This document shows, piece by piece, positions 19,642 through 28,342 of a stretch of 64,000 bases of DNA. The notes below the pieces were generated by a model, which was given only the letters and a program-made list of their open reading frames with translations, had not been told where the DNA came from and did not search any database. The number at the start of each line of letters is the position of its first letter. The first letter of the stretch is position 1. The stretch spans positions 1,426,001-1,490,000 of the forward strand of contig CAWCXF010000007.1 in assembly GCA_963799455.1 (NCBI GenBank). The letters run 5' to 3'. The stretch is from CAWCXF01 sp963799455 (lineage in GTDB: Bacteria > Pseudomonadota > Alphaproteobacteria > Rhodobacterales > Rhodobacteraceae). The position numbers and the translations under genes were made by a program.

Positions 19642-19897
19642 GCGGCGCTCGGCCCGCCCTTCGAGCCCGGCTCCGCCGCGGCCGAGGATCCCCAATCGAG
19701 GAGGCCGCGGCCCGGCGCGTCCTCCCGGCGTCCTGTCCGGGGCCGAGGCACCGGAGCGCGCGGCGAGAGCGCAGGGCGCTCAGAAGCACGCGCCCGAAGG
19801 CCGCGGTCTCCGCCGCCTCCGGTCGGCCGGGTGGCTGTCCGCGCATCGTGGCGCGGCGGACGGCCCCCTGCGCGGGCCCCGTTCACTCGCCCCCTGT

Positions 19898-21208
19898 TCA
19901 CCCCTTCGGGCGCAGGTCTACCACGCGGCGCGCCTTGCCGAGCGAGCGCTCGACGCCGCCGGCGTCGCGGACCTCGACCCTCGCGCTGACGCCGACGACG
20001 TTCTTGATGTGGTGCTCCAATTCGTTCGCGGAAGCTGCGCGGGCCTCCGCGCCCTCGGCCGCAGGCGCGCACTCGACGTTCACCGTCATCACGTCCATCC
20101 GCCCCGAGCGGGTCAGCTCGATCTGGAAGTGGGCGGCGAGCCCGCGGCACCTCAGGATCTGCTCCTCGATCTGGGTCGGGAAGACGTTGACGCCGCGCAG
20201 GACGATCATGTCGTCCGAGCGCCCGGTGATCTTCTCGATCCGGCGCATCGAGCGCGCGGTGCCGGGCATCAGCCGCGTCAGGTCGCGGGTGCGGTAGCGC
20301 ACGATCGGCAGCGCCTGCTTCGTGAGCGAGGTGAGGACCAGCTCGCCCCTCTCGCCCTCGGGCAGCACCGCGCCGGTCTCGGGGTCGATCACCTCCGGGT
20401 AGAAGTGGTCCTCCCAGACGTGCAGCCCGTCCTTGGTCTCGACGCACTCGTTGGCGACGCCGGGCCCCATCACCTCCGACAGCCCGTAGATGTCCACGCA
20501 GTGCATGTCGAAGGCGCCCTCGATCTGCGCGCGCATGGCATCGGTCCAGGGCTCTGCGCCGAAGATGCCCACCGCGAGGGACGTGCTCCGCGGATCGATC
20601 CCCTGGCGGCGGAACTCGTCGAGGATCGACAGCATGTAGGAGGGCGTGACCATGATGATCCGCGGCCCGAAATCCCGGATCAGCGTCACCTGCCGCTCGG
20701 TCATGCCGCCCGAGACCGGCACCACGACGCAGCCGAGCCGCTCCGCGCCGGCGTGCGCCCCGAGGCCCCCGGTGAAGAGCCCGTAGCCGTAGGCGTTGTG
20801 CAGCACGTCGCCCGCCCGCCCGCCCGAGGCGCGGATCGAGCGCGCCATCACCTCGGCCCACACGTCGAGATCCTCGGCCGTGTAGCCCACCACCGTCGGC
20901 TTGCCGGTGGTGCCCGATGAGGCGTGGAGGCGCCGCAGCCGCTCGCGCGGGACGGCGAGCATCCCGAACGGGTAGGTGTCGCGCAGATCCTGCTTCACGG
21001 TGAGGGGGAAGCCGGCGAGGTCGGCCAGATCCTTGAGGTCTCCCGGATGCACCCCCGCCTCGTCGAAGCGCCCGCGATAGAAGGGCGAGTTGTCGTAGGC
21101 GTGGGCGAGGCTCCAGCGCAGCCGGTCGAGCTGGAGCGCCGTGATCTCGTCGCGCGAGGCGGTCTCGATCGGATCGAGGTCGCCGGGGCGGGGGGAGAGG
21201 TCTTCCAT
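19898..21208 (-). CDS. paaK: Phenylacetate-CoA ligase
   Basis: A 436-residue acyl-CoA synthetase of the PaaK type, making phenylacetyl-CoA from phenylacetate, ATP and CoA. It shows the P-loop-like HASSGTTGKPTVVGYT, DIYGLSEVMGPGVANECVET and the hinge GRSDDMIVLRGVNVFPTQIE. The ATG at 21208 is preferred over upstream starts because family homology begins within ten residues and the longer frame runs through a simple tandem repeat. It converges on paaZ; the 256-base gap between the two stops has no recognised gene. The enzyme commits substrate to the adjacent paa pathway. Confidence 0.96.
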   Translation of the reverse strand: MEDLSPRPGDLDPIETASRDEITALQLDRLRWSLAHAYDNSPFYRGRFDEAGVHPGDLKDLADLAGFPLTVKQDLRDTYPFGMLAVPRERLRRLHASSGTTGKPTVVGYTAEDLDVWAEVMARSIRASGGRAGDVLHNAYGYGLFTGGLGAHAGAERLGCVVVPVSGGMTERQVTLIRDFGPRIIMVTPSYMLSILDEFRRQGIDPRSTSLAVGIFGAEPWTDAMRAQIEGAFDMHCVDIYGLSEVMGPGVANECVETKDGLHVWEDHFYPEVIDPETGAVLPEGERGELVLTSLTKQALPIVRYRTRDLTRLMPGTARSMRRIEKITGRSDDMIVLRGVNVFPTQIEEQILRCRGLAAHFQIELTRSGRMDVMTVNVECAPAAEGAEARAASANELEHHIKNVVGVSARVEVRDAGGVERSLGKARRVVDLRPKG

Positions 21209-21219
21209 GCGTGCGCTCC

Positions 21220-21264
21220 GATCCCGGCCGCTGCGATCCCCGCCGCTGCGATCCCCGCCGCGGC
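21220..21264. repeat. 15-bp tandem repeat, three copies, just upstream of paaK
   Basis: Units GATCCCGGCCGCTGC, GATCCCCGCCGCTGC and GATCCCCGCCGCGGC follow one another without gaps. The array begins 12 bases upstream of the paaK start codon, between paaK and the decayed Liv genes, and may mark a rearrangement junction. Confidence 0.85.
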
Positions 21265-21402
21265 GCGCCCTCGCGCCCGCATCATCCGCCGCGACGCCCT
21301 CCGCCGACCGCGCGCGAGAGCCTGGGATGGGTCGAAGGGCTCGCACGGCCCGATCGGGGCAGTCAACGGCTCGCCATCGAGCCGGCGCCGGGCGCGCCGG
21401 TC

Positions 21403-21971
21403 ATGAGCCTCGTCACCGTCACCATCGGCGCCTCGACCTTCGTCCGCCGCGCGCCGCGGATCGCCTTCGACAAGCGGCTCCACCGCCTCCCGAGCTTCTC
21501 GGGCGACGACCCGAGCCGGCTCCGGGGCGCGCGCGCTCCTGCCGCGGAGCCCGTGGGTGAGGGCGGGCGCGGTGGCGGTGTTCGCGGGGCTTGTGGCCCC
21601 TCCTCGCCCGCACGCTCACCGGCCAAGGCGGTGCTCGCCACCGCCGACGAAGGCGTGGCGGCGCGGCTCGTGGGCGTCGACACGGGCGCGATGACGACGC
21701 CGACCTTCGCCGTCTCGGCCGCGATCGGCGCGCTCGCGGGCGTGCTGGCGACGCCGATCATGCAGACGGGCTGCGACCTCGGCGTGGCGCTCGCGCGCGA
21801 GGGCTTCGCCGCCGCGATGCTGGCCGGCATGGGCGCCCCTTTGCGCGCGCTCGTCGGCGGGGGGGCGCAGGACGGCGCTGATGGCCGGCTCCGTCTCCTC
21901 GACCTGCGAGGACGCCGCCGTCGTCGTCATCCTCGCGGCGCCGTTCCTCGAGCCGCGGGGCCTCTCGGGGG
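21403..21971 (+). pseudogene. Remnant of LivH-type branched-chain/aromatic ABC permease
   Basis: Consecutive segments in different frames read as the C-terminal two thirds of a LivH permease: MSLVTVTIGASTFVRR and DKRLHRLPSFSGDDPSRL, then PWVRAGAVAVFAGL (another frame), LWPLLARTLTG (a third), KAVLATADEGVAARLVGVD and FAVSAAIGALAGVLATPIMQ back in the first, and CEDAAVVVILAAPFLEPRGL at the end. The first ~100 residues of a normal protein are missing. At least four frame changes within 570 bases show a dead gene. Its order before livM and livF remnants and beside paaK suggests a former uptake system, perhaps for aromatic acids. Confidence 0.75.
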
Positions 21972-22009
21972 GCCGTTCGACGGACCCGGTCCGAGGCGCG
22001 GCCCTCGCC

Positions 22010-22810
22010 CGAGGCCGGCGAGCTCCTCGTCCTCGCCATCCTGATCGCGCCGGCGCCGCTGGCGTTCCCGTCCTCCTCCCGCCACCGCATCGTCGCGCTG
22101 ATCTTCGCCGACGGCCTCGCGGTCACGGGGGTGGTGATCCTTTTGGGCCACGCCGGCCAGATCGGCCTCGGGCACGCGGGGCTCGCCGGGATCGGCGGCC
22201 ATGCCTGCGCGCCCGCCCCCGTCCATCTCGGCATGTCCCCGGCGCTCGGCGCGATCGGCCCAGGCGCGCCCGCCGCCCTCCTCCGCCGCCCGATCCTTCG
22301 GCTCCAGGGCTCCAGGGCTCCAGGGCTTCGCCCTCTCGGCCGCCACCCCGGGCTTCGGCGTCCCCGTCTCGATGGCGCCGCGAACGAGGCCTGGCTCACC
22401 GGCGGGCCCGACGGCATGGCGGCGCCCGATCTCGGCCTGCGCGACCGGCTCGACGCCCTCGGCGCCGAGGTCGAGACCGCGACGCTGTGGTCCGTCGTGA
22501 CGGGGCTGGCGCTGCTGATGGGGCCTGGCGCGCGCTCAACCTCTTCGGCGGCCCCGCGGGCCGGGCGCTGCGGACGCTCCCCATCGGCGAGGTCGCGCCC
22601 GCCACGGTCGGCGTGGACGTGGGCCGTCTGAAGCTCGCGGCCTTCGTGGCCCCGGCCGACTGCGCCTCGGTGGCCGGCCCGCTCCTGGCGCCGATGAAGG
22701 GGTCCATCGCCCCCGACGTGGCGGGGGTGGCGCGCTCGGTCGAGGGGATGACGATGACGGTGCCGGGCGCCCTCCTCGGCGCCGCGATCCTGACCGCGCC
22801 GCCGCAGGCG
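22010..22810 (+). pseudogene. Remnant of LivM-type ABC permease
   Basis: The reading starts GELLVLAILIAPAPLAF, then the LivM hallmark VILLGHAGQIGLGHAGLAGI. Later pieces in other frames read ALSAATPGFG, AWLTGGPDGMAAPDLGL, WSVVTGLALLMGP, GRALRTLPIGEVAPATVGVD and VPGALLGAAILT, all in the order expected of LivM. Several single-base shifts and small deletions separate them. It directly follows the livH remnant on the same strand. The family identity is clear from motif order; no functional product is possible. Confidence 0.75.
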
Positions 22811-22829
22811 CCGACGGCGGTCCAGGAGG

Positions 22830-23148
22830 TCGCACCGGGCGCGAGATCGTCGCGGTCGTGGGCGGACGCCCGCCATCGCCCGCGCGCTGACGGGCCGGCC
22901 CGCGCGCCCGCCGCCCGACGAGCCCGGCATGGGGGCCGCGCCGATCCTCGCGCCGCCGATCCCGGGCGCGGTGCGCGGGCCGGGGCGCCTCGAGGCCACC
23001 GTGCTCCCGGTCGAGCGGAAGGGCTTCGCCGCGCTCGGGATCGCCGACCGCGCCCACGTCATGGAGACCGGGCGCGTCACCCCGTCGGGCGCAGCCTCCG
23101 ACCTGATCGCCGACGAGCGCATCCGCACGGCCCATCCGGGCGCATGGG
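22830..23148 (+). pseudogene. Remnant of LivF-type ABC ATPase (internal deletion)
   Basis: A short piece REIVAVVGG resembles the strand before the Walker A loop, but the loop itself and about 120 following residues are gone. The sequence resumes at the Walker B region DEPGMGAAPILAPPIPGAV and runs through ATVLPVERKGFAALGIADRA and HVMETGRVTPSGAASDLIAD to the normal C-terminus. No LivG-like ATPase and no binding protein are seen nearby. This is the last recognisable piece of the decayed transporter. Confidence 0.75.
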
Positions 23149-23213
23149 TCGGGCCGCGCGCCCCGCGAAGGGGCCGCCCCTTCGGCCGGGGGCCCGCCCG
23201 TCTGGATCCCGCC

Positions 23214-23273
23214 GGCCACCCAGATCTCGGCCACCCAGATCTCGGCCGCCCAGATCTCGGCCGCCTAGATCTC
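23214..23273. repeat. 15-bp tandem repeat, four copies, over the stop codon of the hydrolase gene
   Basis: Units GGCCACCCAGATCTC (twice), GGCCGCCCAGATCTC and GGCCGCCTAGATCTC are contiguous. The fourth unit contains the minus-strand stop codon TAG of the metal-dependent hydrolase (23265-23267); the other three units have TGG there. So the array looks like a duplication of the 3' end of that gene in which one unit supplies the stop. Confidence 0.92.
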
Positions 23274-23957
23274 GATCGTCTCCATCACCGCCGGGATCCG
23301 CACGTCCACCCCCGGCAGCGCCTCGCGCAGCGGCTCGGCCGACTGCGCCAGCAGCGGGAAGGTGGCGTAGTGGCAGGGGATGACCGTCTCGAAGTCGAAC
23401 CAGCGCCTCGCCGCCCAGGCCGCGCGCTCGATGTCCATCGTGAAGCGGCCGCCGCAGCACAGGATCCCGACCTTCGGCGCGTGCAGCTCGCCCATCCAGG
23501 CCATGTCGGCCATGACGTCGGTGTCGCCCGTGACATAGGTCGTGCGCCCCCCGTGGGCGATCATGTAGCCCGCCTCGGATCCGGCGTAGATCGGCCCGCT
23601 CTCGCCGCTCAAGGACGACGAGTGGCAGGCGTTGACCATCGTGACATCCACCTCGCCGAGCCGCAGCGTGCCGCCCTTGTTGAAGCCGATCGTCTCCAGC
23701 CCCTCGTCCTCGCCCCAGTGGCTCATCAGGTCGTAGATGCCCGCGATGGGGATGCGAAGCTCGCGCGCGATCGCCTTGGCGTCCTCGGAATGGTCCGAGT
23801 GGCCGTGGGTCAGCAGGATGTGGGTCGCGCCCCCGATCGCCTCGGCGCGGCGCGCCTCGTCGAAGGACGGGTTGCCCACCAGCCACGGGTCGATCAGCAG
23901 CACCGACCCCCCGATCTCCATCCGGAACCCCGAGTGCCCGAGCCATGTCAGCCGCAT
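23265..23957 (-). CDS. Metal-dependent hydrolase (UPF0173, metallo-beta-lactamase fold)
   Basis: A 230-residue metallo-beta-lactamase-fold protein. The N-terminal strand MRLTWLGHSGFRMEIGG and the zinc motif THGHSDHSEDAKAIA (HxHxDH, residues 67-72) are typical, followed by NACHSSSL, VTGDTDVMADM and the late histidine in VIPCHYATFP. Physiological substrates of the family are unknown. GAGGAGG lies just before the ATG at 23957. The stop lies inside a 15-bp tandem repeat. The gene is divergent from the ceramidase-like gene. Confidence 0.92.
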   Translation of the reverse strand: MRLTWLGHSGFRMEIGGSVLLIDPWLVGNPSFDEARRAEAIGGATHILLTHGHSDHSEDAKAIARELRIPIAGIYDLMSHWGEDEGLETIGFNKGGTLRLGEVDVTMVNACHSSSLSGESGPIYAGSEAGYMIAHGGRTTYVTGDTDVMADMAWMGELHAPKVGILCCGGRFTMDIERAAWAARRWFDFETVIPCHYATFPLLAQSAEPLREALPGVDVRIPAVMETIEI

Positions 23958-24012
23958 GATGTCCTCCTCGCCTGTCGCGTGATAGCTAGGCGGGGAGGAG
24001 CGGAGGGCGAGC

Positions 24013-24777
24013 ATGGACGAGGACGCCGGCGGCTGGGCGCGCGCGCTCGACCTCTACTGCGAGCGCACCGGGCCCGAGCTGTGGTCCGAGCCCCTCAACG
24101 CCGCGACCAGCCTCGCCTTCCTGGTCGCGGCCTTCCTCATGTGGCGGCGCCTGGAGGGACGCCTGCCGCTCGCGGGCGTGCTCGTGGCGCTGATCGCCCT
24201 GATCGGGGTCGGCAGCACGCTCTTCCACACCGTCGCCACCGTCTGGGCGGCGGTCGCCGACACCGTGCCGATCGCGCTCTTCGTGGTGGTCTACGTCTTC
24301 GGCGCCAACCTGCGCTTCTGGGGCTGGCACTGGTGGGGGGCGGCGCTCGGCACGCTGCTCTTCGTGCCCTACGCGGTGCTGGCCGCGGCCGGGTTCGGGC
24401 AGCTGCCGTTCTTCAGCGTCTCGGCGCAGTACTGGCCGATCGCGCTCCTCATCGCGGCCTACGGCCTGGCGCTCCTGGGGCGCGCGCCGGAGGCGGCGCG
24501 GGGGCTGCTGATCGGCGCGGCCCTCCTCACGGCGAGCCTCCTCGCGCGCTCGGTGGACGAGGCGGCCTGCGCCGCGATCCCGATCGGCACGCACGTCCTG
24601 TGGCACCTCCTCAACGCCGTCCTGCTCGCCTGGATGGTCGAGGTCTATCGCCGCCACGCCGCCCGCGGGCCCGGGGACGGCGGAGCCCCCGAGGAGGCGC
24701 CCGACGAGGCCCCCGACGAAGCTCCTGGAGGGGCCTCGGGGGAGGGCGCCCTTGAAGAGCCCGCGGCCGGGCGCTAG
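24013..24777 (+). CDS. Ceramidase-family (CREST superfamily) integral membrane protein
   Basis: A 254-residue membrane protein with about seven helices. Motifs match the alkaline ceramidase family: an early PELWSEPLNAATSLAF, a histidine in GVGSTLFHTVATVWAAVAD with the following Asp, and a C-terminal THVLWHLLNAVLLAWM with two histidines. These residues bind zinc in characterised members, which hydrolyse ceramide amide bonds. The bacterial substrate is unknown. The last ~35 residues form an acidic tail with repeated Glu-Ala-Pro-Asp. It runs toward gatCA, 27 bases downstream. Confidence 0.85.
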   Translation: MDEDAGGWARALDLYCERTGPELWSEPLNAATSLAFLVAAFLMWRRLEGRLPLAGVLVALIALIGVGSTLFHTVATVWAAVADTVPIALFVVVYVFGANLRFWGWHWWGAALGTLLFVPYAVLAAAGFGQLPFFSVSAQYWPIALLIAAYGLALLGRAPEAARGLLIGAALLTASLLARSVDEAACAAIPIGTHVLWHLLNAVLLAWMVEVYRRHAARGPGDGGAPEEAPDEAPDEAPGGASGEGALEEPAAGR

Positions 24778-24804
24778 ACGCCCGCCCCTGAGGAGGCGCG
24801 CCCG

Positions 24805-25092
24805 ATGACGATCGACCCCGAGACCGTCCGAAAGGTCGCCCGGCTGGCGCGCATCCGCGTCGAGGAGGAGGCGTTGGGGGATCTGGCGGCCGACTTCTCG
24901 CGCATCCTCGACTTCGTGGAGCAGCTGCGCGAGGTCGATGTCGAGGGCGTCGAGCCGATGGTCTCGGTGACGCCGATGCGCCTCGCGCGCCGCGCGGACG
25001 AGGTGACCGACGGCGGCCGGCAGGCCGACGTGCTGGCGAACGCGCCGGACGCGCGCGAGGGCTTCTTCGTCGTCCCCAAGGTGGTCGAATGA
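24805..25092 (+). CDS. gatC: Aspartyl/glutamyl-tRNA amidotransferase subunit C
   Basis: A 95-residue GatC. The sequence has the usual pattern DPETVRKVARLARIRVEEE, ILDFVEQLREVDVEGVEPM and the C-terminal APDAREGFFVVPKVVE. GatC holds GatA and GatB together in the enzyme that makes Gln-tRNA and Asn-tRNA from misacylated precursors. The stop overlaps the gatA start in ATGA. gatB is not in the window. Confidence 0.96.
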   Translation: MTIDPETVRKVARLARIRVEEEALGDLAADFSRILDFVEQLREVDVEGVEPMVSVTPMRLARRADEVTDGGRQADVLANAPDAREGFFVVPKVVE

Positions 25093-26606
25093 GCCTGACG
25101 GACCTCACCATCGCCGAGGCCCGCGACCGCCTGCGCGCGCGCGAGATCACGAGCGCGGATCTGACCGAGGCCTGCCTCGGCGCCTGCGGGGCGGCTTCGG
25201 CTCTGAACGCCGTCGCCCACCCGACGCCCGAGATCGCCCGAGAGCGCGCGGCGGCCGCGGACCGGCGCCTGGCGCAGGGCGAGGCGCCCGACCTCTGCGG
25301 CGTCCCCCTCGGCATCAAGGACCTGTTCTGCACCGAGGGCGTGCCGTCCCAGGCCGGCTCGCGCATCCTCGAGGGCTTCCGCCCGCGCTACGAGAGCACC
25401 ATCACCGCGCGGCTGAAGGGCCAGGGCGCGGTGATGGTGGGCAAGCTCAACATGGACGAGTTCGCCATGGGCTCGTCGAACGAGACCTCGGCCTACGGCC
25501 CCGTGGTGAGCCCCTGGCGGCGGCGGGGCGAGAACGCCGACCCCGCGGGCGCCCCGGCGGGCGCGGACGGACGGCTGACGCCCGGCGGCTCCTCGGGCGG
25601 CTCGGCCGCGGCGGTGGCGGCGCGCCTCGTGCCGGGGGCGCTGGGCACCGACACCGGCGGCTCGATCCGCCAGCCCGCGGCCTTCACCGGCATCGCGGGG
25701 CTCAAGCCCACCTACGGGCGCTGCTCGCGCTGGGGGATCGTGGCCTTCGCCTCCTCGCTCGACCAGGCGGGGCCGATGGCGCGCACGGTGCGCGACTGCG
25801 CGATCCTGGGGCGCGCGATGATGGGCCACGACCCGCTCGACTCGACCTCGGCCCCGCGCGAGGTGCCCGACCTGGAGGCCATGCTCACCGGCGACGTGAG
25901 GGGCCGCGTCGTGGGCATCCCGCGCGAGTATCGCATGGACGGCATGCCCACGGAGATCGAGGCGCTGTGGGCCGAGGGCGCGCGGATGCTCGCGGACGCG
26001 GGCGCCGAGATCCGCGACATCTCCCTGCCGCACACCCGCTTTGCCCTGCCGGCCTACTACGTCATCGCGCCGGCCGAGGCCTCCTCGAACCTCGCGCGCT
26101 ACGACGGCGTGCGCTACGGGCGGCGCGCCGCCATCGCGCCGGGCGACGGGGTGACCGAGATGTACGAGCGCACCCGCGCCGAAGGCTTCGGCCCGGAGGT
26201 GATCCGGCGCGTGATGATCGGCACCTACGTGCTCTCGGCGGGCTACTACGACGCCTACTACAACCGCGCGCGCAAGGTCCGAGCGCTCATCAAGCGCGAC
26301 TTCGAGGACGCCTTCGCGGACGGGGTGGACGCGATCCTGACGCCGGCCACGCCGTCGGCGGCGTTCCCCTTGGGCGCGATGGCCGACGCCGACCCGGTGC
26401 GGATGTACCTCAACGACGTGTTCACCGTGACCGTGAACCTCGCCGGCCTGCCGGGCCTCGCGGTGCCCGCGGGGCTCGACGCGCACGGCCTGCCGCTGGG
26501 CCTGCAGCTCATCGGCCGGCCCTGGGAGGAGGGGCCGCTGTTGAACGCGGGCTACGCGCTCGAGCGCGCCTGCGGTTTCGCTTCCAAACCCGAGCGCTGG
26601 TGGTAG
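25089..26606 (+). CDS. gatA: Aspartyl/glutamyl-tRNA amidotransferase subunit A
   Basis: A 505-residue amidase-signature enzyme that releases ammonia from glutamine for GatB. The catalytic lysine lies in GVPLGIKDLFCTEG, the Ser-cisSer-Lys motif region is TPGGSSGGSAAAVAARLVPG, and the nucleophile loop follows in GTDTGGSIRQPAAFTGIAGL. A slightly longer loop (residues 138-160) precedes the GGSSGG motif. It overlaps gatC by four bases. Length is slightly above the usual ~490. Confidence 0.97.
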   Translation: MSLTDLTIAEARDRLRAREITSADLTEACLGACGAASALNAVAHPTPEIARERAAAADRRLAQGEAPDLCGVPLGIKDLFCTEGVPSQAGSRILEGFRPRYESTITARLKGQGAVMVGKLNMDEFAMGSSNETSAYGPVVSPWRRRGENADPAGAPAGADGRLTPGGSSGGSAAAVAARLVPGALGTDTGGSIRQPAAFTGIAGLKPTYGRCSRWGIVAFASSLDQAGPMARTVRDCAILGRAMMGHDPLDSTSAPREVPDLEAMLTGDVRGRVVGIPREYRMDGMPTEIEALWAEGARMLADAGAEIRDISLPHTRFALPAYYVIAPAEASSNLARYDGVRYGRRAAIAPGDGVTEMYERTRAEGFGPEVIRRVMIGTYVLSAGYYDAYYNRARKVRALIKRDFEDAFADGVDAILTPATPSAAFPLGAMADADPVRMYLNDVFTVTVNLAGLPGLAVPAGLDAHGLPLGLQLIGRPWEEGPLLNAGYALERACGFASKPERWW

Positions 26607-26638
26607 CATCCGCCCCAACCCCCTCACGAGGCCCCCCG

Positions 26639-27604
26639 ATGCGGCATCACGCCCTCTCGATACTCGCCCCCGCGCTCGCGCTCGGGCTCGCCGCCTGCGA
26701 GCCCCTCCCGCCGCAGCCCGAGTTCAGCCCGATGATCGCGCCCGTCGGCGCCGGCGTCGGCCTGCCGTCCGCCGGCCCCGCGACCGCCCGCCCGGCCGCA
26801 GGCGCCTTCACGCACGACCCGGTCACCGGGTCGCCCATCATCGAGGAGACGCTGACCGACGTGCCGGGCGACATGAACCTGCCGCCCGTCACGCCGCCGC
26901 TCGACCCGTCGATCTCGGCCGCCGTGAACGCCACCAACGTGCCGACCGGAACCTCGGGGACGCTCAACACCGTGCCGCTCGGCGCGCCGGTGATGGAGCC
27001 CCCCCTGGCCACCGTGCCGGGCGGGCCGCTGCCCGAGCCGCGGTTCCAGGGCTCGGGCAGCGGCGCCGAGGGCCCCTCGGGCTTCGACGACTCCCGCCTC
27101 GCCCCGGCCCCCGCGCCCGTTCCCGCCCCCGTCCCCGCGCCGACGACGCCCGGCACCGTCTCGACCGCCTCCTCGATCGCCGTCACGCCGATCTCCGCCC
27201 AAGGCGCGCGCCCGCGCGGGATCTCGGACGAGCAGGATTTCGGCGCCGTCAGCGAGCGCGAGACCATCGAGACCGACGCCGGGCGCCTCGCGCGGCTGCG
27301 CGCCTCGCGCCGTGAGGTCGCGCCCGAGCCCGTCCCGGCCCGGCCGGCCGACGCCGCGCCCAACATCGTCGCCTACGCCATCGCCGCCCCCAACGCGGTG
27401 GGCGAGCCGCTCTATCGCCGCTCGGGGCTGCTGTCGGTCGCGCGGCTGCGCGACGCCTGCCGCCGCTACGCCTCGCCCGACCGCGCCCAGGAGGCTTTCC
27501 TCGCCGCGGGCGGGCCGCGGCGCGATCGCCGCGGCCTCGACCCCGACGGCGACGGCTACGCCTGCGGCTGGGATCCGGCGCCCTTCCGGCGCGCCGTCAA
27601 CTGA
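26639..27604 (+). CDS. Lipoprotein with proline-rich linker and C-terminal excalibur-like calcium motif
   Basis: A 321-residue exported protein. The N-terminus MRHHALSILAPALALGLAAC is a lipoprotein signal with the lipobox cysteine at residue 20. A long low-complexity Pro/Ala/Thr region (to about residue 250) includes a run of Ala-Pro-Val-Pro repeats. The last ~60 residues hold the excalibur-like LDPDGDGYACGWDPAPFR, a DxDxDG calcium-binding loop, after a cysteine in RLRDACRRYASPDRAQ. Such proteins are common and uncharacterised in Rhodobacterales. The stop overlaps the possible CTG start of the next gene. Confidence 0.85.
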   Translation: MRHHALSILAPALALGLAACEPLPPQPEFSPMIAPVGAGVGLPSAGPATARPAAGAFTHDPVTGSPIIEETLTDVPGDMNLPPVTPPLDPSISAAVNATNVPTGTSGTLNTVPLGAPVMEPPLATVPGGPLPEPRFQGSGSGAEGPSGFDDSRLAPAPAPVPAPVPAPTTPGTVSTASSIAVTPISAQGARPRGISDEQDFGAVSERETIETDAGRLARLRASRREVAPEPVPARPADAAPNIVAYAIAAPNAVGEPLYRRSGLLSVARLRDACRRYASPDRAQEAFLAAGGPRRDRRGLDPDGDGYACGWDPAPFRRAVN

Positions 27605-27606
27605 CG

Positions 27607-27645
27607 CCCCCGGCACCGACTCCCCCGGCACCGACTCCCCCGGCC
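27607..27645. repeat. 15-bp tandem repeat at the 5' end of the amidase gene
   Basis: CCCCCGGCACCGACT occurs at 27607-27621 and 27622-27636, with nine further bases of a third copy. In the amidase frame each unit encodes Pro-Pro-Ala-Pro-Thr, so the array adds a proline-rich stretch ahead of the conserved domain. Confidence 0.85.
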
Positions 27646-27693
27646 TGGCGCGCCTCGCCCAACCACGGGCCGCGGCGGGGAGAGCCGATCGAC

Positions 27694-28311
27694 ATGGTGG
27701 TGGCGCACCACACCGTGCTCGACGGCCCGGCCGCGCTGGAGCGGCTCTGCGACCCGGGCGCGGAGGTCTCCTGCCACTGGCTGATCGGCCGGGACGGCGC
27801 CCTCACCGGCCTGGTGGACGAGGGCCGGCGGGCCTGGCATGCCGGGCGCGCCCGCTGGGGCGAGCTGCGCGACGTCAACGCGCGCTCGGTGGGCGTCGAG
27901 CTGGTGGGCGACGGACGCTCGGCCTTCCCCGAGCCGCAGATGGCGGCGCTGGAGCGGCTCCTCGCGCAGGTGATGGCGCGCCACCGCGTCCCGCCCGAAA
28001 GGGTGCTCGGCCATTCGGACGTGGCCATCGGGCGCAAGGTCGATCCGGGCCCTCTCTTCGACTGGCGCCGGCTGGCGCGGGCCGGCCTCGCGGTCTGGCC
28101 CGAGGGCGCCGGGGCGGCCGATCCGGCGGGCCTCGGGGCCTCGCTCGACGCCATCGGCTACGATCCCGAGGCCGATCCGGAGGCGCGCCTTGCCGCCTTC
28201 CGCCTGCGCGTGAGGCCCGGCGCCGCGGGCCCCGCCGACGCGCTGGACGCGGGGCTGGCGCTGGCCATGGCCGAGCGCTGGCCGGCGCCGCGACGGTCGG
28301 GCGCGCGTTGA
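27694..28311 (+). CDS. N-acetylmuramoyl-L-alanine amidase (AmpD/amidase_2 type)
   Basis: A zinc amidase cutting the lactyl-peptide bond of (anhydro)muropeptides in cell-wall recycling or remodelling. Zinc ligands are visible: MVVAHHTVLDG, RAWHAGRARW, and GHSDVAIGRKVDPGPLFDW with the late His and Asp. The coordinates use the first ATG (205 residues). However, the family N-terminal segment SPNHGPRRGEPID lies in frame just upstream, and the frame is open back to a CTG at 27601 that overlaps the previous stop as CTGA. The true start is therefore probably upstream and non-ATG. No signal peptide is seen, so it is likely cytoplasmic. Confidence 0.88.
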   Translation: MVVAHHTVLDGPAALERLCDPGAEVSCHWLIGRDGALTGLVDEGRRAWHAGRARWGELRDVNARSVGVELVGDGRSAFPEPQMAALERLLAQVMARHRVPPERVLGHSDVAIGRKVDPGPLFDWRRLARAGLAVWPEGAGAADPAGLGASLDAIGYDPEADPEARLAAFRLRVRPGAAGPADALDAGLALAMAERWPAPRRSGAR

Positions 28312-28336
28312 CCCCGGCCCTGCGGGGGCCTAGAGC
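28308..28336 (+). promoter_or_regulatory. Promoter of rnpB
   Basis: TTGACC (28308-28313) and TAGAGC (28331-28336) are 17 bases apart and end seven bases before the predicted 5' end of RNase P RNA. The -35 box overlaps the stop codon of the upstream amidase gene. Confidence 0.7.
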
Positions 28337-28342
28337 GGTCCT

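Noticed and set aside
21211..22044. One intact 277-residue membrane protein
   Set aside because: The homology to LivH jumps between frames inside this interval, so the ORF is a mosaic of true and shadow segments rather than a gene.
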